Shown: positions 22,422 to 32,900 of the stretch, piece after piece
Layout of the letters: each line of letters begins with the position of its first letter
Numbering within the stretch: the stretch's first letter is position 1
From: HXMU1420-13 sp965601825
Lineage (GTDB): Bacteria > Bacteroidota > Rhodothermia > Balneolales > Balneolaceae
DNA: 64,000 bases
Direction of reading: 5' to 3'
Assembly (NCBI GenBank): GCA_965601825.1
Contig: OZ271839.1
Coordinates: 2,356,001 to 2,420,000 of the forward strand
Program-made: the position numbers and the translations under genes
The notes under the pieces: model-generated
Seen by the model: only the letters and a program-made list of their open reading frames with translations
The model's database searches: none
Told to the model about the DNA's origin: nothing

Positions 22422-22598
22422 CTATTTGTAACGGAACATATTATATCTTTTGGTGAAAACACCTGAAGATTCTGAATGCGGTTGATATAAGTTAATTGGC
22501 TTTTCAAATAAGGATCGAATACCGGGATAAGTGTTTTTATTGGATTCGGTTTCCTTTTTGTCGTGTTTAATTAAACGAAGAGAATTATTCTGTTCCAT
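22422..22598 (-). CDS. possible 58-residue protein
   Basis: An ATG at 22598 opens a frame of 58 codons ending in TAG at 22422. The peptide is basic and polar (MEQNNSLRLIKHDKK..., ending KRYNMFRYK), with no membrane segment and no recognised motif. No good Shine-Dalgarno precedes it. It fills most of a 353-bp gap between DUF971 and the Rieske gene; the rest holds a palindromic element. It may be spurious. Confidence 0.3.
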   Translation of the reverse strand: MEQNNSLRLIKHDKKETESNKNTYPGIRSLFEKPINLYQPHSESSGVFTKRYNMFRYK

Positions 22599-22680
22599 GT
22601 GTGTGTAGGTTTGTTACTGCTTTACCTTACATACACATGAGTTTGAAAGTACCCTAGTAGTTACATTAGAAATTTCGATT

Positions 22681-22782
22681 GTCATCCTGAGGCTATTGAC
22701 GGAGGATCATCGAAAACAAAGGATTATACTTGAATAGTGATTTGCTGATTCTTCTCCCGACCACTGTCGGGATCAGAATGAC
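22681..22782. repeat. GTCAT/ATGAC-bounded palindromic element
   Basis: The ends GTCATCCTGA and TCAGAATGAC are inverted repeats (9 of 10), and an inner hairpin CCCGAC-CACT-GTCGGG lies at about 22757-22772. The TCA at 22773-22775 inside the right end is the TGA stop of the Rieske gene. Confidence 0.75.
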
Positions 22783-23876
22783 TTGATTACAGAAATAAAC
22801 TGACTTTTAATCAAGCTTTGAAAATGGTAAACGCCTAATTCACGTTTTACTGAAAAACGTCCCTTATCATAAGCTTTGGATTGTAAACCTCTCTGAACGG
22901 CTTCACAAATCTCTATGTCTTCCTGCTGAATGACTTCGCTATACTCAATATCATCTTTGATGATACCAGCTTTTTCTTTGGCTTCGATATCATCATAGAA
23001 ATACCAGAAATAAACTTTGCAGCGATTCGTAGAAACTGGTTCTACTAAGTTTACTTGTAGTCGACCAGGTAGAATATTGAGCATCATGTTAGGGAAGAGG
23101 AAGTAATAGAATGCCTCACCCTCATCCACCTGATATACATTATCCTCATCTTTAAATGGACTATACTGTAGTGAATACATTGGATAAGCTTCTGTTACGT
23201 AATTCTTGTAGTCCAATAAGTTAGCTAATTCTGGATGTACAATTGGAATGTGATACCCTTCCAAATAATTGTCTACATAAACCTTCCAATTACAGTTAAT
23301 TTCATACACGTCTTCACGATAAAATTGTAACTTTTCCAAAGTGAGTGGGGCGATTCTTTCAGCAATTCCTTCAATCGTTTCTTGTAATGTTGGGCCTCCG
23401 GATTCTATTCTGGCAAAGATCAATCCATCCCAAAAAGAGAGTTCTACAGGTTCCAGCCCAAAGTCTTTTTCATCAAATAATTCTACAAGGTTCCAATCCG
23501 GTACTCCACGCAAACTACCATCCGTTAAATAGGTCCAACCATGATACTGGCATTGCAGAACCGTAGTTGTTCCTTTTTTAACTGCAAGTGGGCCTCCGCG
23601 ATGCTTGCAAACATTGAAAAAAGCACGAATGCCTTCATCTTTTGTTTTGATCAAAAGAATTGGATTTCGGGCCACTAATGCGTGAACGACATCACCAGTG
23701 TTTTTTAATTGGTCCTTATGGCATACATATTGCCAGTTTCTGGCAAACAATACTTCACGTTCAAAATTGAAAACTTCTTGGTCATGATACCAATCTGAGG
23801 GTATGGTAAACGCTTGTTCAATCTTTGGTTGATTGAATTCATCTCGATGTTTTTCAAATATGGATGGAATCTTCAT
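22773..23876 (-). CDS. Rieske-type ring-hydroxylating oxygenase, alpha subunit
   Basis: A 367-residue non-haem iron oxygenase. The Rieske 2Fe-2S ligands are Cys90/His92 (NVCKHRGG) and Cys109/His112 (QCQYHGW). The mononuclear iron site is in NWKVYVDNYLEGYHIPIVH (His209, His214). The family covers aromatic dioxygenases, demethylases and choline/carnitine-type monooxygenases; the substrate cannot be told. No ferredoxin or reductase gene is adjacent, apart from the distant small ferredoxin at 14.8 kb. Its ATG overlaps the TGA of the upstream FAD oxidoreductase, so the two are probably one functional unit. The last residues come from a repeat element. Confidence 0.9.
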   Translation of the reverse strand: MKIPSIFEKHRDEFNQPKIEQAFTIPSDWYHDQEVFNFEREVLFARNWQYVCHKDQLKNTGDVVHALVARNPILLIKTKDEGIRAFFNVCKHRGGPLAVKKGTTTVLQCQYHGWTYLTDGSLRGVPDWNLVELFDEKDFGLEPVELSFWDGLIFARIESGGPTLQETIEGIAERIAPLTLEKLQFYREDVYEINCNWKVYVDNYLEGYHIPIVHPELANLLDYKNYVTEAYPMYSLQYSPFKDEDNVYQVDEGEAFYYFLFPNMMLNILPGRLQVNLVEPVSTNRCKVYFWYFYDDIEAKEKAGIIKDDIEYSEVIQQEDIEICEAVQRGLQSKAYDKGRFSVKRELGVYHFQSLIKSQFISVIKSF

Positions 23877-25303
23877 AGATGAATACCGAATTCATTTTTT
23901 AATGCGGATTTCGCTGCGTTATAACCACACATTCCATGTACACCACCACCAGGAGGAGTCGAGGATGAACAAATATACATTTCATTATCAGGAATTTTAT
24001 AGGGATCCCATTTTAGTATGGGTCGACCAACTAATTGGTCAAAACTCTGAGCACCACCATTTATATCTCCGCCAATATAATTTTCATTATAGCCATTCAT
24101 TTGGATTGCATTCATAGTTTTATATGAAATAATGGTATCACGGAAACCAGGAGCGAAACGTTCAATTTGATTCAAGATCACTTCAGTACAATCTTGATTT
24201 GAGCTATTTGGAACATGACAATATGCCCAGACTGTATGTTTACCTTTTGGTGCTCTTGTTTCATCAAATACACTCTGTTGGGAAAGAAGAACGTAAGGTT
24301 TCTCTGGGTGATTACCTTTCCAAACTTCACTTTCTGAAAACGCAATTTCCTCAAATGTACCACCTAAATGAACAGTACCCGCTTTTTTGACGTCTTGATT
24401 TTCCCACGGTATAGATTCCGATATTGCAATATCAATTTTAAAGGATCCAGGACCGTATTTGTACTCTTCTAAACGCTTTTGATACGAATTAGGTAGTTTA
24501 TTCGAAGTAATTTTAGCTATTTGATGTGGTGTTAAGTCGAATAAGATTGCTTTGGTATCAGGTATTTCTGAATGATCTGCTATTCGATTACCTGTTTCAA
24601 TTGTGCCACCTAATGATTTGAAGTATTCGGCCATCGCATTTGTAATTGCTGCAGAACCGCCTTTAGCTATCGGCCATCCTACAGAGTGTAAAGATGTACA
24701 TAAAACGAGCCCAAATGATGCGGAGAATGCCGCATCTAATGGTAGAATACTATGAGCGGCATGACCGGCAAAAAAAGCTTTTACTTCTTCTGTTTTGAAA
24801 AGTGATTTTGCTAGATCTTTAGTTGATTTTTTTCCATACCAACCAAATTTAGCCATCAATAGGGGATTATTAGGTATTCGTAGTGATCCAAATAAATCTT
24901 GTTTTAAATCATCCCATCTATCGACAAAGCCTTTGAACAGGTTTCTATAAGGATTTGAATCTACACCGAATTCCTTGATAGTTTGTCCAAGTGATTGATA
25001 TCCTAAAACAGCCTTTCTATTATCCAGAGGATGAGCAACGGAAATTTCAGGGTATTTCCACTCTAAACCATAATCTGCTAATGGAAGTGTAGAGAGAAAT
25101 GGTGAAGCGACTGCTGTAGGATGCACTGCCGAACAAACATCATGAAGAAAACCTGGTTCAGTTAACTCTTTTGTTCTGGTTCCGCCACCAATAGTGTCTT
25201 CAGCTTCAATAATATGAACTTTGAGTCCTTGTTGGGCTAACAGAATGGCAGCTGAAAGCCCGTTTGGACCGGAGCCGATTATTATGGCATCATATTTCTG
25301 CAA
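23873..25303 (-). CDS. FAD-dependent phytoene-desaturase-like oxidoreductase (PYROXD2/CrtI superfamily)
   Basis: A 476-residue flavoprotein with the dinucleotide loop AIIIGSGPNGLSAAILLA at the N-terminus, an EAEDTIGGGTRT motif after it, and the closing FAD block GGGVHGMCGYNAAKSAL. It belongs to the phytoene dehydrogenase-related group rather than to bona fide CrtI: the N-terminal region HDVCSAVHPTAVASPF is the PYROXD2-like version. It is translationally coupled to a Rieske oxygenase, and no phytoene synthase is near, so carotenoid desaturation is not supported. The pair probably oxidises a lipid- or isoprenoid-like substrate (inference). Confidence 0.88.
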   Translation of the reverse strand: MQKYDAIIIGSGPNGLSAAILLAQQGLKVHIIEAEDTIGGGTRTKELTEPGFLHDVCSAVHPTAVASPFLSTLPLADYGLEWKYPEISVAHPLDNRKAVLGYQSLGQTIKEFGVDSNPYRNLFKGFVDRWDDLKQDLFGSLRIPNNPLLMAKFGWYGKKSTKDLAKSLFKTEEVKAFFAGHAAHSILPLDAAFSASFGLVLCTSLHSVGWPIAKGGSAAITNAMAEYFKSLGGTIETGNRIADHSEIPDTKAILFDLTPHQIAKITSNKLPNSYQKRLEEYKYGPGSFKIDIAISESIPWENQDVKKAGTVHLGGTFEEIAFSESEVWKGNHPEKPYVLLSQQSVFDETRAPKGKHTVWAYCHVPNSSNQDCTEVILNQIERFAPGFRDTIISYKTMNAIQMNGYNENYIGGDINGGAQSFDQLVGRPILKWDPYKIPDNEMYICSSSTPPGGGVHGMCGYNAAKSALKNEFGIHL

Positions 25304-25317
25304 ATTCTGAAAAGAGA

Positions 25318-26994
25318 CTAGTATTCACTTAATTCGTCAGCCATTTTTATAGCCTCATAAGCATTTACAATTCCACCTGACACTGATAATTCCGAAAAAG
25401 GTACCAATATCATTTCTTCACCACTTCCCGGACGGTTCACTAATGCATTGGTTGGTTTTGTTGATGATTCCATCAAAATATCCTTGATTTGAGTTGCCGT
25501 TAAATCCGGATAATAGGAGAGAAGGAGTGCAGCAACTCCAGAAACAACAGGTGCGGCCATACTTGTTCCATCATTTTCTTTGTATTCATCTTCAGGATAA
25601 GTTGAATACACTGCAACACCAGGTGCAAATAAGTCTACCTGAGTAGATCCATAATTACTAAATACAGCCGGTATTGACTCATTAGCTTCCCATGAAGATG
25701 CTCCAATGGTCATATAATTAACAGCACTACCACCATCATCGAAATTTTTGTTGGGGAAATTAGAAGTAGTGTCAATATTTGTACCATCATTACCAGCACC
25801 GTGGATCAATAAAACTCCAGAACTATCTGCAAATCGTACCGCATCATCTACATAAAATTTCCTGGGTGAATATCCTTTCCCAAAACTCATATTTATGATA
25901 TCTGCGCCATTTTCTACAGCATAACGAATAGCATTTGCGACGTCTTTATCTCTTTCATCGCCCATTGGTACTGTTCGAAGAATCATCAGTTTAACGTCTG
26001 CAATACCATTCATTCCAATACTGTTATTTCTGACAGCGCCAACAATTCCAGCAACATGAGTACCATGATCGCTTCTTGGTCCCATTACATCATTATTCCC
26101 ATAAAAACGATTCGATAAATCTGAAAAATCATCACCTACAATTGATCTTGGATCGAAATCAGGATTCATGCCAAATTCAGCTAATGTTTCATACTGATCT
26201 TTCGCTTCAATTAAATCATCTTCAGTAAGACCAATCTCAATCATGTAATTAAAAACCTGCTTAGCCTGAGCACGCATTGGAGCATCTGATGAATCCGGTA
26301 CTAAATCATTTACATCTATGGAATCCATATGTGTAACGTTGAAAACTTGTTTGGCACCATTTACAGCTTGTTCGAAGGCTACAATATTGCCAAGAATTTG
26401 TTGAACCTCTGCCCGTTCAGCAATGTAGTCGTTCTTAATTTCCTGATAGTATTCGTATTCGGTTAATTCTTCACCACTAAGTCTAGAAGGGTCAACTCCT
26501 TCATAATCGTCTCTTAGTCCTGCATAAATTCTGGTGATCTCATAAGTGTCATCAATTACATGTGATCCATCCGGTCCACCAATAAAATTCCAGCCGTATA
26601 CATCATCAACATATCCATTACCATCATCATCGATATTATTTCCGGTAATTTCATCCTCATTAATCCAGATATTTTCTGCTAAGTCTTCGTGATTGATATC
26701 TGTACCGGAATCTATTATCGCCACGATTACCTCTTTTCTTGGTTCTTTACCGGCTAATAAATCTTGATACGCTAATTCTACACCTGTACCTATAAACGGA
26801 TTGGCACTCGGCGTTAGTAAGTGCCAATCTTCAGTAGGTGATATTTCTTCTTCAACTGTGATTTCATCGGTATTTAACTCAGTTGAAGAATCAGTAGCTG
26901 TTGGTTCTGTGGGTAGATTTGAAGTTGTGCTACAACCATTTAAGATTAATATAAATAGAAGTGTTAGCGCCGGAAAGAATAGTCTAATTTTCAT
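25318..26994 (-). CDS. subtilisin-family (S8) serine protease, lipoprotein
   Basis: A 558-residue protease with a lipoprotein signal (lipobox LNGC, Cys21), so it is probably held on the cell surface or the outer membrane. The catalytic triad is visible: Asp95 in VAIIDSGTDI, His313 in DHGTHVAGI and Ser478 in DGTSMAAPVVSG. Between Asp and His lies an unusually large insert of about 150 residues, predicted helical and acidic, with calcium-loop-like IDDDGNGYVDD at its start. No propeptide inhibitor domain is obvious. It lies 14 bp from the FAD oxidoreductase on the same strand. Confidence 0.92.
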   Translation of the reverse strand: MKIRLFFPALTLLFILILNGCSTTSNLPTEPTATDSSTELNTDEITVEEEISPTEDWHLLTPSANPFIGTGVELAYQDLLAGKEPRKEVIVAIIDSGTDINHEDLAENIWINEDEITGNNIDDDGNGYVDDVYGWNFIGGPDGSHVIDDTYEITRIYAGLRDDYEGVDPSRLSGEELTEYEYYQEIKNDYIAERAEVQQILGNIVAFEQAVNGAKQVFNVTHMDSIDVNDLVPDSSDAPMRAQAKQVFNYMIEIGLTEDDLIEAKDQYETLAEFGMNPDFDPRSIVGDDFSDLSNRFYGNNDVMGPRSDHGTHVAGIVGAVRNNSIGMNGIADVKLMILRTVPMGDERDKDVANAIRYAVENGADIINMSFGKGYSPRKFYVDDAVRFADSSGVLLIHGAGNDGTNIDTTSNFPNKNFDDGGSAVNYMTIGASSWEANESIPAVFSNYGSTQVDLFAPGVAVYSTYPEDEYKENDGTSMAAPVVSGVAALLLSYYPDLTATQIKDILMESSTKPTNALVNRPGSGEEMILVPFSELSVSGGIVNAYEAIKMADELSEY

Positions 26995-27047
26995 CTTAAA
27001 GCTGACGATTGTTTTTGAATTTTTGTCAGCTTGAATATAGATAAAGT

Positions 27048-28187
27048 TTACTCAGAAACACGCGTTTTGATTAATAAAACATCAATTCCAAAGACAAGTA
27101 ATACAATACTTGAAATCACAATTAAACTCGCGATCGGTTTCCATATAATGAAGCCGCCAAGGGTACCTAATACAGCACCTAAATATTGGATGTATCGTAA
27201 CTGTTCATTTGAAGCATTCTTAATCAATAATTCGATTCTCTTCTCATCATACTGTCTCAAATTATCTTCTACCAGAGCGTGTACATCTAATTGATTAATT
27301 AGGCGATAAAGAATATTGGTAACTACATCCTCAATTGTGTCACTATTTTTTTCTATTCGATCAGGGAGAGAATCAAGAAATTCATCCATTTTGTCCAAAC
27401 CTTGTTCAACACCACCCGGCAACTTCGTTAATGCGTCTTCCACAAGATCTTGCATTTCCTGGCCTTTGAAGAAGCTATATGCTTTGAGTGCTACACGTTC
27501 AAAAGAATTTTCATCGATGGTTTTATTTATCTGATCGATAATTCCTTTGGCAAGTGATGCTCTTACTTCAGGTTCGGTCATCATCTCATCCACATAGCTG
27601 ACTAGAAGAATTTTTAATTCACTTCTAAATGCAGGATCATCAATTATATTCTTGATGTAAACAGTGGCTTTTTCTCTGTACTTAGAAATAGCCTGAGATT
27701 CATGGATCTTCTTCTTGATGATCTCCGGATTAATCAGATCCTCAGAAACTGCAACAGCTAAACGATATGCAATTCGTTCTTTTTGAGCAGGTATTAAACC
27801 TTGTCCTAAAATCGGACGTCTGTGAGTTGGTCGGAAAAGCATTTTGATTGCTACCCAATTGGTCATAAAACCAATTAATCCACCGATTGTTAGAATTTTG
27901 AGAAGACCTTCCAGAATAATCTCACTACCAAATACTTCAATACTAACACCGGTGAAATCCCACCAAAAAGAAGTAATAAACCCAATCAATAAAAAGAGTG
28001 GAAACAAGAATAAAAGCTTGATCAACCACTTTCTTTTTGGTAATTCTTTTGGAGGGGCGACATGAGTTACAATTGTCTCATTCTGATTAGCCTGTCTTTC
28101 AATCTGACTGGTAATTAAGCCCCAAAGTTGTCCAGCATATTTTTTGCTGTTTTCTTTGATCATATTTTGTTCTTCTATTTCTGCCAT
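27048..28187 (-). CDS. DUF445 family membrane protein
   Basis: A 379-residue protein. A short cytoplasmic N-terminus is followed by a hydrophobic segment (about 58-78), then the family signature GGLIGFMTNWVAIKMLFRP. A long helical region with amphipathic periodicity follows, and a second membrane segment lies at the C-terminus. DUF445 (YheB/YjiN-like) proteins are inner-membrane proteins of unknown function. It is monocistronic here, divergent from the efflux operon at 28.3 kb, with 134 bp between the starts. Confidence 0.88.
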   Translation of the reverse strand: MAEIEEQNMIKENSKKYAGQLWGLITSQIERQANQNETIVTHVAPPKELPKRKWLIKLLFLFPLFLLIGFITSFWWDFTGVSIEVFGSEIILEGLLKILTIGGLIGFMTNWVAIKMLFRPTHRRPILGQGLIPAQKERIAYRLAVAVSEDLINPEIIKKKIHESQAISKYREKATVYIKNIIDDPAFRSELKILLVSYVDEMMTEPEVRASLAKGIIDQINKTIDENSFERVALKAYSFFKGQEMQDLVEDALTKLPGGVEQGLDKMDEFLDSLPDRIEKNSDTIEDVVTNILYRLINQLDVHALVEDNLRQYDEKRIELLIKNASNEQLRYIQYLGAVLGTLGGFIIWKPIASLIVISSIVLLVFGIDVLLIKTRVSE

Positions 28188-28294
28188 GCGGACTACTACG
28201 CAATTATATCTTTTATGTTAAGAGATTTGTCGTATGAAAAAAAATTGCACTAGATTAAAAAATCGGGAATGATTTAAACATTATTGTTGTCGTT

Positions 28295-28309
28295 GCAACA
28301 TTAAGTTGC
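28295..28309. promoter_or_regulatory. possible MarR operator
   Basis: GCAAC-ATTAA-GTTGC is a 5-bp dyad with a 5-bp spacer ending 12 bp before the MarR start. Placement and size suit autoregulation by the MarR protein. The motif was not searched for elsewhere by computation. Confidence 0.35.
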
Positions 28310-28321
28310 TAATTTGTAGTC

Positions 28322-28825
28322 ATGACAACAAACATAAAAGATCTCATCGAAAATGGTGGATTTCCTGATCCCAAAGAAAAGCTAGGCTATCTTTTTTGGC
28401 AGATAAACATGCAATGGGTTAGAAGAGTTAATCAATTGATGAGTCAATTTGATATGACTCACACTCAGCTTATCACATTAGTAGCCACTCATTGGACAAG
28501 CACTAAAAAAGATGAAGTTATTCAGCAAGATCTGGTTGACGCAATCAAAATTGATCGTATGCTGGTATCAAAAATGGTCAAGAAAAATGTTGAGGCTGGG
28601 CTATTAAGAAAAAAATCATCTGAAAGCGACTCTCGGGTAAATGTACTTGAGGTTACGAAAGCCGGTCTCGAAAAGATAATGGAGGTTTATCCTGTGATGT
28701 TAACGGCTGAGCAGGAAATCTATAGTTCGCTAGGTGAAAAAAGAGGATTTATTACTAAAGAACTCCAGGGTTTACTGGAGCATATCGAATTATTTATGAA
28801 TCAATCAAATCAACAACAAACATGA
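28322..28825 (+). CDS. MarR-family transcriptional regulator
   Basis: A 167-residue winged-helix repressor. The recognition region is seen in VIQQDLVDAIKIDRMLVSKM and the wing in LLRKKSSESDSRVNVLEVT. It heads an operon with an RND efflux system: its stop overlaps the next start (ATGA). By family precedent it represses the pump until a phenolic, antibiotic or other toxic ligand is bound. A possible operator lies just upstream of its start. Confidence 0.92.
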   Translation: MTTNIKDLIENGGFPDPKEKLGYLFWQINMQWVRRVNQLMSQFDMTHTQLITLVATHWTSTKKDEVIQQDLVDAIKIDRMLVSKMVKKNVEAGLLRKKSSESDSRVNVLEVTKAGLEKIMEVYPVMLTAEQEIYSSLGEKRGFITKELQGLLEHIELFMNQSNQQQT

Positions 28826-29943
28826 AGTTTAGACAAATTTCAATCGTTCTAGGTATCGTTATTTTTATAGGTACGATTATACTATTTAGAATTCTTGCAG
28901 CTGGTCCCGATGACGGTGAACAAGCAATTGCAGCTCAAATTGAAGGAATAGGGGTACCCATAATCACTGCTAATCCAACATCGATTACAGCAAATATTCA
29001 CTTTACTGGTAATGTAGTACCGGAAAATGAGATTCAATTATTCTCTGAAGTTCAGGGTGTATTAAGTGAATCCGGAAATACTTTTGAAGAGGGAACTTCT
29101 TTCAAATCAGGTGAAATCATCCTTCAGATCGACGATCGTGAGCAAGTCCAATTAGTAAGGAATCTGAAATCTCAATTTCAATCCTTGCTCACACAATCTC
29201 TTGCTGATATAAAGCTGGACTATCCAAATGAATTCGATACTTGGAGTGATTATTTAAACAATCTGGATGTAGATGAAATGATTGGCAATTTACCGGAATC
29301 AGACGATCGTCAATTTAATTTGTTCTTATCGGGTCGAAATATTCCATCAAGCTTTTTTAACATCAAACAAGCAGAAGTCAGACTATCAAAATATCAGATC
29401 ATAGCTCCATTTGATGGTGTAATTACACAAGCCATGTTAGAACCGGGAACACTAGTTCGTCCAAATCAAATGCTAGGTCAGTTTACTCAAGTAGGTAGTT
29501 ATGAAATAGAAGCCTCTATTAATGCTATTGATCGGTTTTTCATAAATACCGGAGATGAAGTAAGTATTCATATCGATAATGATCGCCAAGCAGATTATGA
29601 TGCTACAATAGCTAGAATTAATGCGAGAATAGATGCATCTACACAAACACTGCTCGTCTACTTGAAAGTTGAAAGTAATCGTTTATTGGCCGGACAATAT
29701 GTTACCGGTGATATTGACGGCGAAACTTTTAACAATGCTCAGAAAATTGCTTCAAGATCACTTGTTAGAAATGATATGGTTTTTATATCAGATGATAATG
29801 TGGCAACCATAAAACAAATTGAAGTTCTTGCGAATGAACGCGACAGTGTTATTGTGACTGGTTTAAGTACCGGTGATTTAGTTATCGACGAGTTTCGTGA
29901 CGCTTCTTTTGAAGGAACACGAGTAATTCCGGTTAAAAATTGA
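28822..29943 (+). CDS. RND efflux periplasmic adaptor (membrane fusion protein)
   Basis: A 373-residue HlyD/AcrA-type adaptor with one N-terminal hydrophobic anchor (residues 7-25), a lipoyl/barrel half motif EGTSFKSGEIILQIDD, a short hairpin, and the second half YQIIAPFDGVITQAMLEPGT. It links the RND pump to the outer-membrane channel. The alpha-hairpin is short, as in many non-enterobacterial adaptors. It starts in an ATGA overlap with the MarR gene and is followed 10 bp later by the pump. Confidence 0.93.
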   Translation: MKFRQISIVLGIVIFIGTIILFRILAAGPDDGEQAIAAQIEGIGVPIITANPTSITANIHFTGNVVPENEIQLFSEVQGVLSESGNTFEEGTSFKSGEIILQIDDREQVQLVRNLKSQFQSLLTQSLADIKLDYPNEFDTWSDYLNNLDVDEMIGNLPESDDRQFNLFLSGRNIPSSFFNIKQAEVRLSKYQIIAPFDGVITQAMLEPGTLVRPNQMLGQFTQVGSYEIEASINAIDRFFINTGDEVSIHIDNDRQADYDATIARINARIDASTQTLLVYLKVESNRLLAGQYVTGDIDGETFNNAQKIASRSLVRNDMVFISDDNVATIKQIEVLANERDSVIVTGLSTGDLVIDEFRDASFEGTRVIPVKN

Positions 29944-29953
29944 GAGTCTGATC

Positions 29954-32900
29954 ATGAGAAAAGCCATTCAGTTTTTTACTAAACATGTAATCTTAGTTAA
30001 CCTCGGGATTTTGTTATTCATCTTATTTGGGGTGATTGCAGCATCGAGTTTGACGTCAACTTTCTTCCCAAACCGTACCGTTCAATTCATTTTTGTTGAA
30101 GCCACTTATCCCGGTGCTTCACCCATCGAAATTGAGGAAGGTGTTGTACTTAAGATTGAAGAGAGTCTTGAGGGCACGAAAGGAGTAGATCGAGTTACTT
30201 CAGTATCCCAGGAGAATTTTGCGACTGTTACGGTTGAATTACTTCCTAATCAGGATGCGAATGTTGTACTCCAGGAAGTTAAAAATGCGGTTGATAGAAT
30301 CAGTTCATTCCCAACCGGGCTTGAACGTATTGTTGTATTTAAAGAAGAGCCTTTTAATCAGGTAGGAGAAATTGCGCTAGTTGGTGATGTTACCCCAACC
30401 ACTCTAAAAAGTACTTTAGATGCTTTTGAAGATGGTTTAATTGCCTTTGATGGATTATCTCAACTTCAATTAAGTGGATTTACTGAGCCGGAGATTCAGA
30501 TTGGTGTGAGTGAAGATAAGCTTAGAGCTTACGGGCTTACCTTTGCTGATATTAGTCGGGCAGTTTCAGCTTCAAATATTCGTACAACAGGAGGGATTCT
30601 AAGAGGTGAGAGACGAGAGTTTACCATTCGAGTTGATGAGCAAAGCTATTTTGCGAAAGGATTTAATGATATTGTTGTCAAAGCTCAACCAAATGGAACC
30701 ATCGTTCGACTATCAGATGTCGCAGTTATAGAGGATACTTTTAATGAAAATACCAATAAAGGCACGCTCGACGGTCAACCTGCGGTTTTCATTTTTGTGA
30801 CTACTACAAACGATGAAGACATTCTTGCTGCATCAGAATTCATCAAAGAATTCATAGCTGAATTCAACTTACAGAATAATATCGTGGAAGCAGTTTTGGT
30901 TGATGATGCCACAGTTCCACTTATCGAGCGGATAGAGTTACTTACAGAAAACGGCCTAATTGGTGTAATGCTGGTATTCATTCTTTTAGGTTTATTCTTG
31001 CGGATCAGATTAGCATTTTGGGTAGCACTTGGTATCCCTATATCTTTTTTAGGGATGATAGTCCTGGCTTCTTTTTATGGGGTCACAATCAATGTCATCT
31101 CATTATTTGGGATGATTGTTGTGATTGGTATTCTTGTAGATGATGGAATTGTTGTCGGAGAGAATATTTATCAAAAATATGAACAAGGGATGCATCCGAT
31201 TCAGGCTGCTGTGGAAGGTGCAATGGAAGTTGTTCCTTCTGTCACATCAGCGATTTTGACTACCTGTTTAGCCTTTGGTTTCTTTTTCTTTGTGGATGGT
31301 CAACTTGGTGATTTCTTTAGTGACATTGCCTTTGTTGTAGGCGGAGCGCTACTTGTATCCTTGATAGAAGTATTCATCTTCCTGCCGGCTCACCTAGCAC
31401 ATTCAAAGGATTTACATCAAGATCCAAAGAAAGTGGATAAGAGTATAAGGGGATGGATGGAGCGAAGATTATTTTATGTACGAGATCACATGTACATCCC
31501 ATTTCTGAAATTTTCTCTTCAGAATAAAACATTGGTTGTCCTTTCGTCCATTGGATTGCTTCTGATTGCAATGGGAGCTATTGCCGGAGGTTATGTTCAG
31601 ACGACATTCTTTCCAAACATTGAGCAAAATGCAGCCACAGCAACCCTGGAAATGCCTCAGGGTACAAGCGAGGCGATTACTCAGGATCGAGTTAACCAGA
31701 TTATTCGTGGTGCTGAACAATTGAATGAATCCTATAAAGAGCTAACCGGTGATGATGTTGGCTACATTAGGAATATTGTAGCTAAAATTGGCCCAGGTAG
31801 TAATCGTGCACAGGTCACATTCTATTTGTTACCATCCGAAGAAAGGGAAATCCAAAGTTTTGATATATCTCTAGCAATCAAAGAGTCGGTTGGTCCGATT
31901 CCTGATGCGACTTTACTATCATTTGTGTCTCAAAACCCATTTGGTAAACCGGTTTCCGTTTCTCTTGCTGCCGACAACTTTGAAGAACTCAGAAGCGCAA
32001 AGGAAATGCTGATATCAGAAATGTACAAATTAGATGTACTACGTGATATCACTGATACAGACAACGAGGATCAGCCTGAATTAAAAATCACATTAAAAGA
32101 CCGTGCTTACGCTCTTGGTTTTACCAATAGAGAAGTGATTTCTCAGGTTCGTAATGCATTCTTTGGTAATGAAGTGCAACGACTTCAGCGTGGTACAACA
32201 GAAATCAAAGTTTGGACGCGATACATTCTCGAAGATAGAAGAGATATTAGCCAATTGTTAGATATGCGTATTCGATCTGCTGGTGGTGGTTCTTATCCTC
32301 TTCGTGAATTAGCAAACGTTGAATATGGATCCGGTCTGGTCGCTATCAATCACCGTGATGGAAAACGTGAAATAAGGGTGGAAGCTGAACTTGCAAACCT
32401 TGAAGTATCCGGAACAGATGCTTTAAATAAAGTTGAAAATATTGCACTGCCTCCAGTATTAGCGTCTCATCCAAATGTGACGTATCAATTTGAAGGGCAG
32501 GTTCGGGAAACGCAAAAAGCAGCGAATTCAGCCCAGTTAGTACTCCCTGTTATATTGATATTGTTATTCTCGATTGTCACATTCACATTCCGCTCTTTTA
32601 TGCAGGCAGTAGTTTTATACTGTATTGTTCCATTTGGAATCGTAGGAATGGCTTTAGGACATTTCATACATGGATTTCAGATCAGTCTTCTTTCATTCTT
32701 AGGATTTGTAGCTCTGATAGGTATTCTTGTAAATGATGGTCTTGTATTCATTAATGCTTACAATCGATTAATTAGAAGTGGCATGGATGTAGTAGAGGCA
32801 ATCGTTGAAACTGGTAGATCAAGATTTAGGCCAATTGTACTTACTACTGCTACCACATGTGCTGGATTGTCTCCATTAATTTTTGAAAAGAGTTTCCAGG

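Noticed and set aside
23873..25303. FAD oxidoreductase as CrtI phytoene desaturase
   Set aside because: Its N-terminal motif is PYROXD2-like, no phytoene synthase is adjacent, and it is paired with a Rieske oxygenase.
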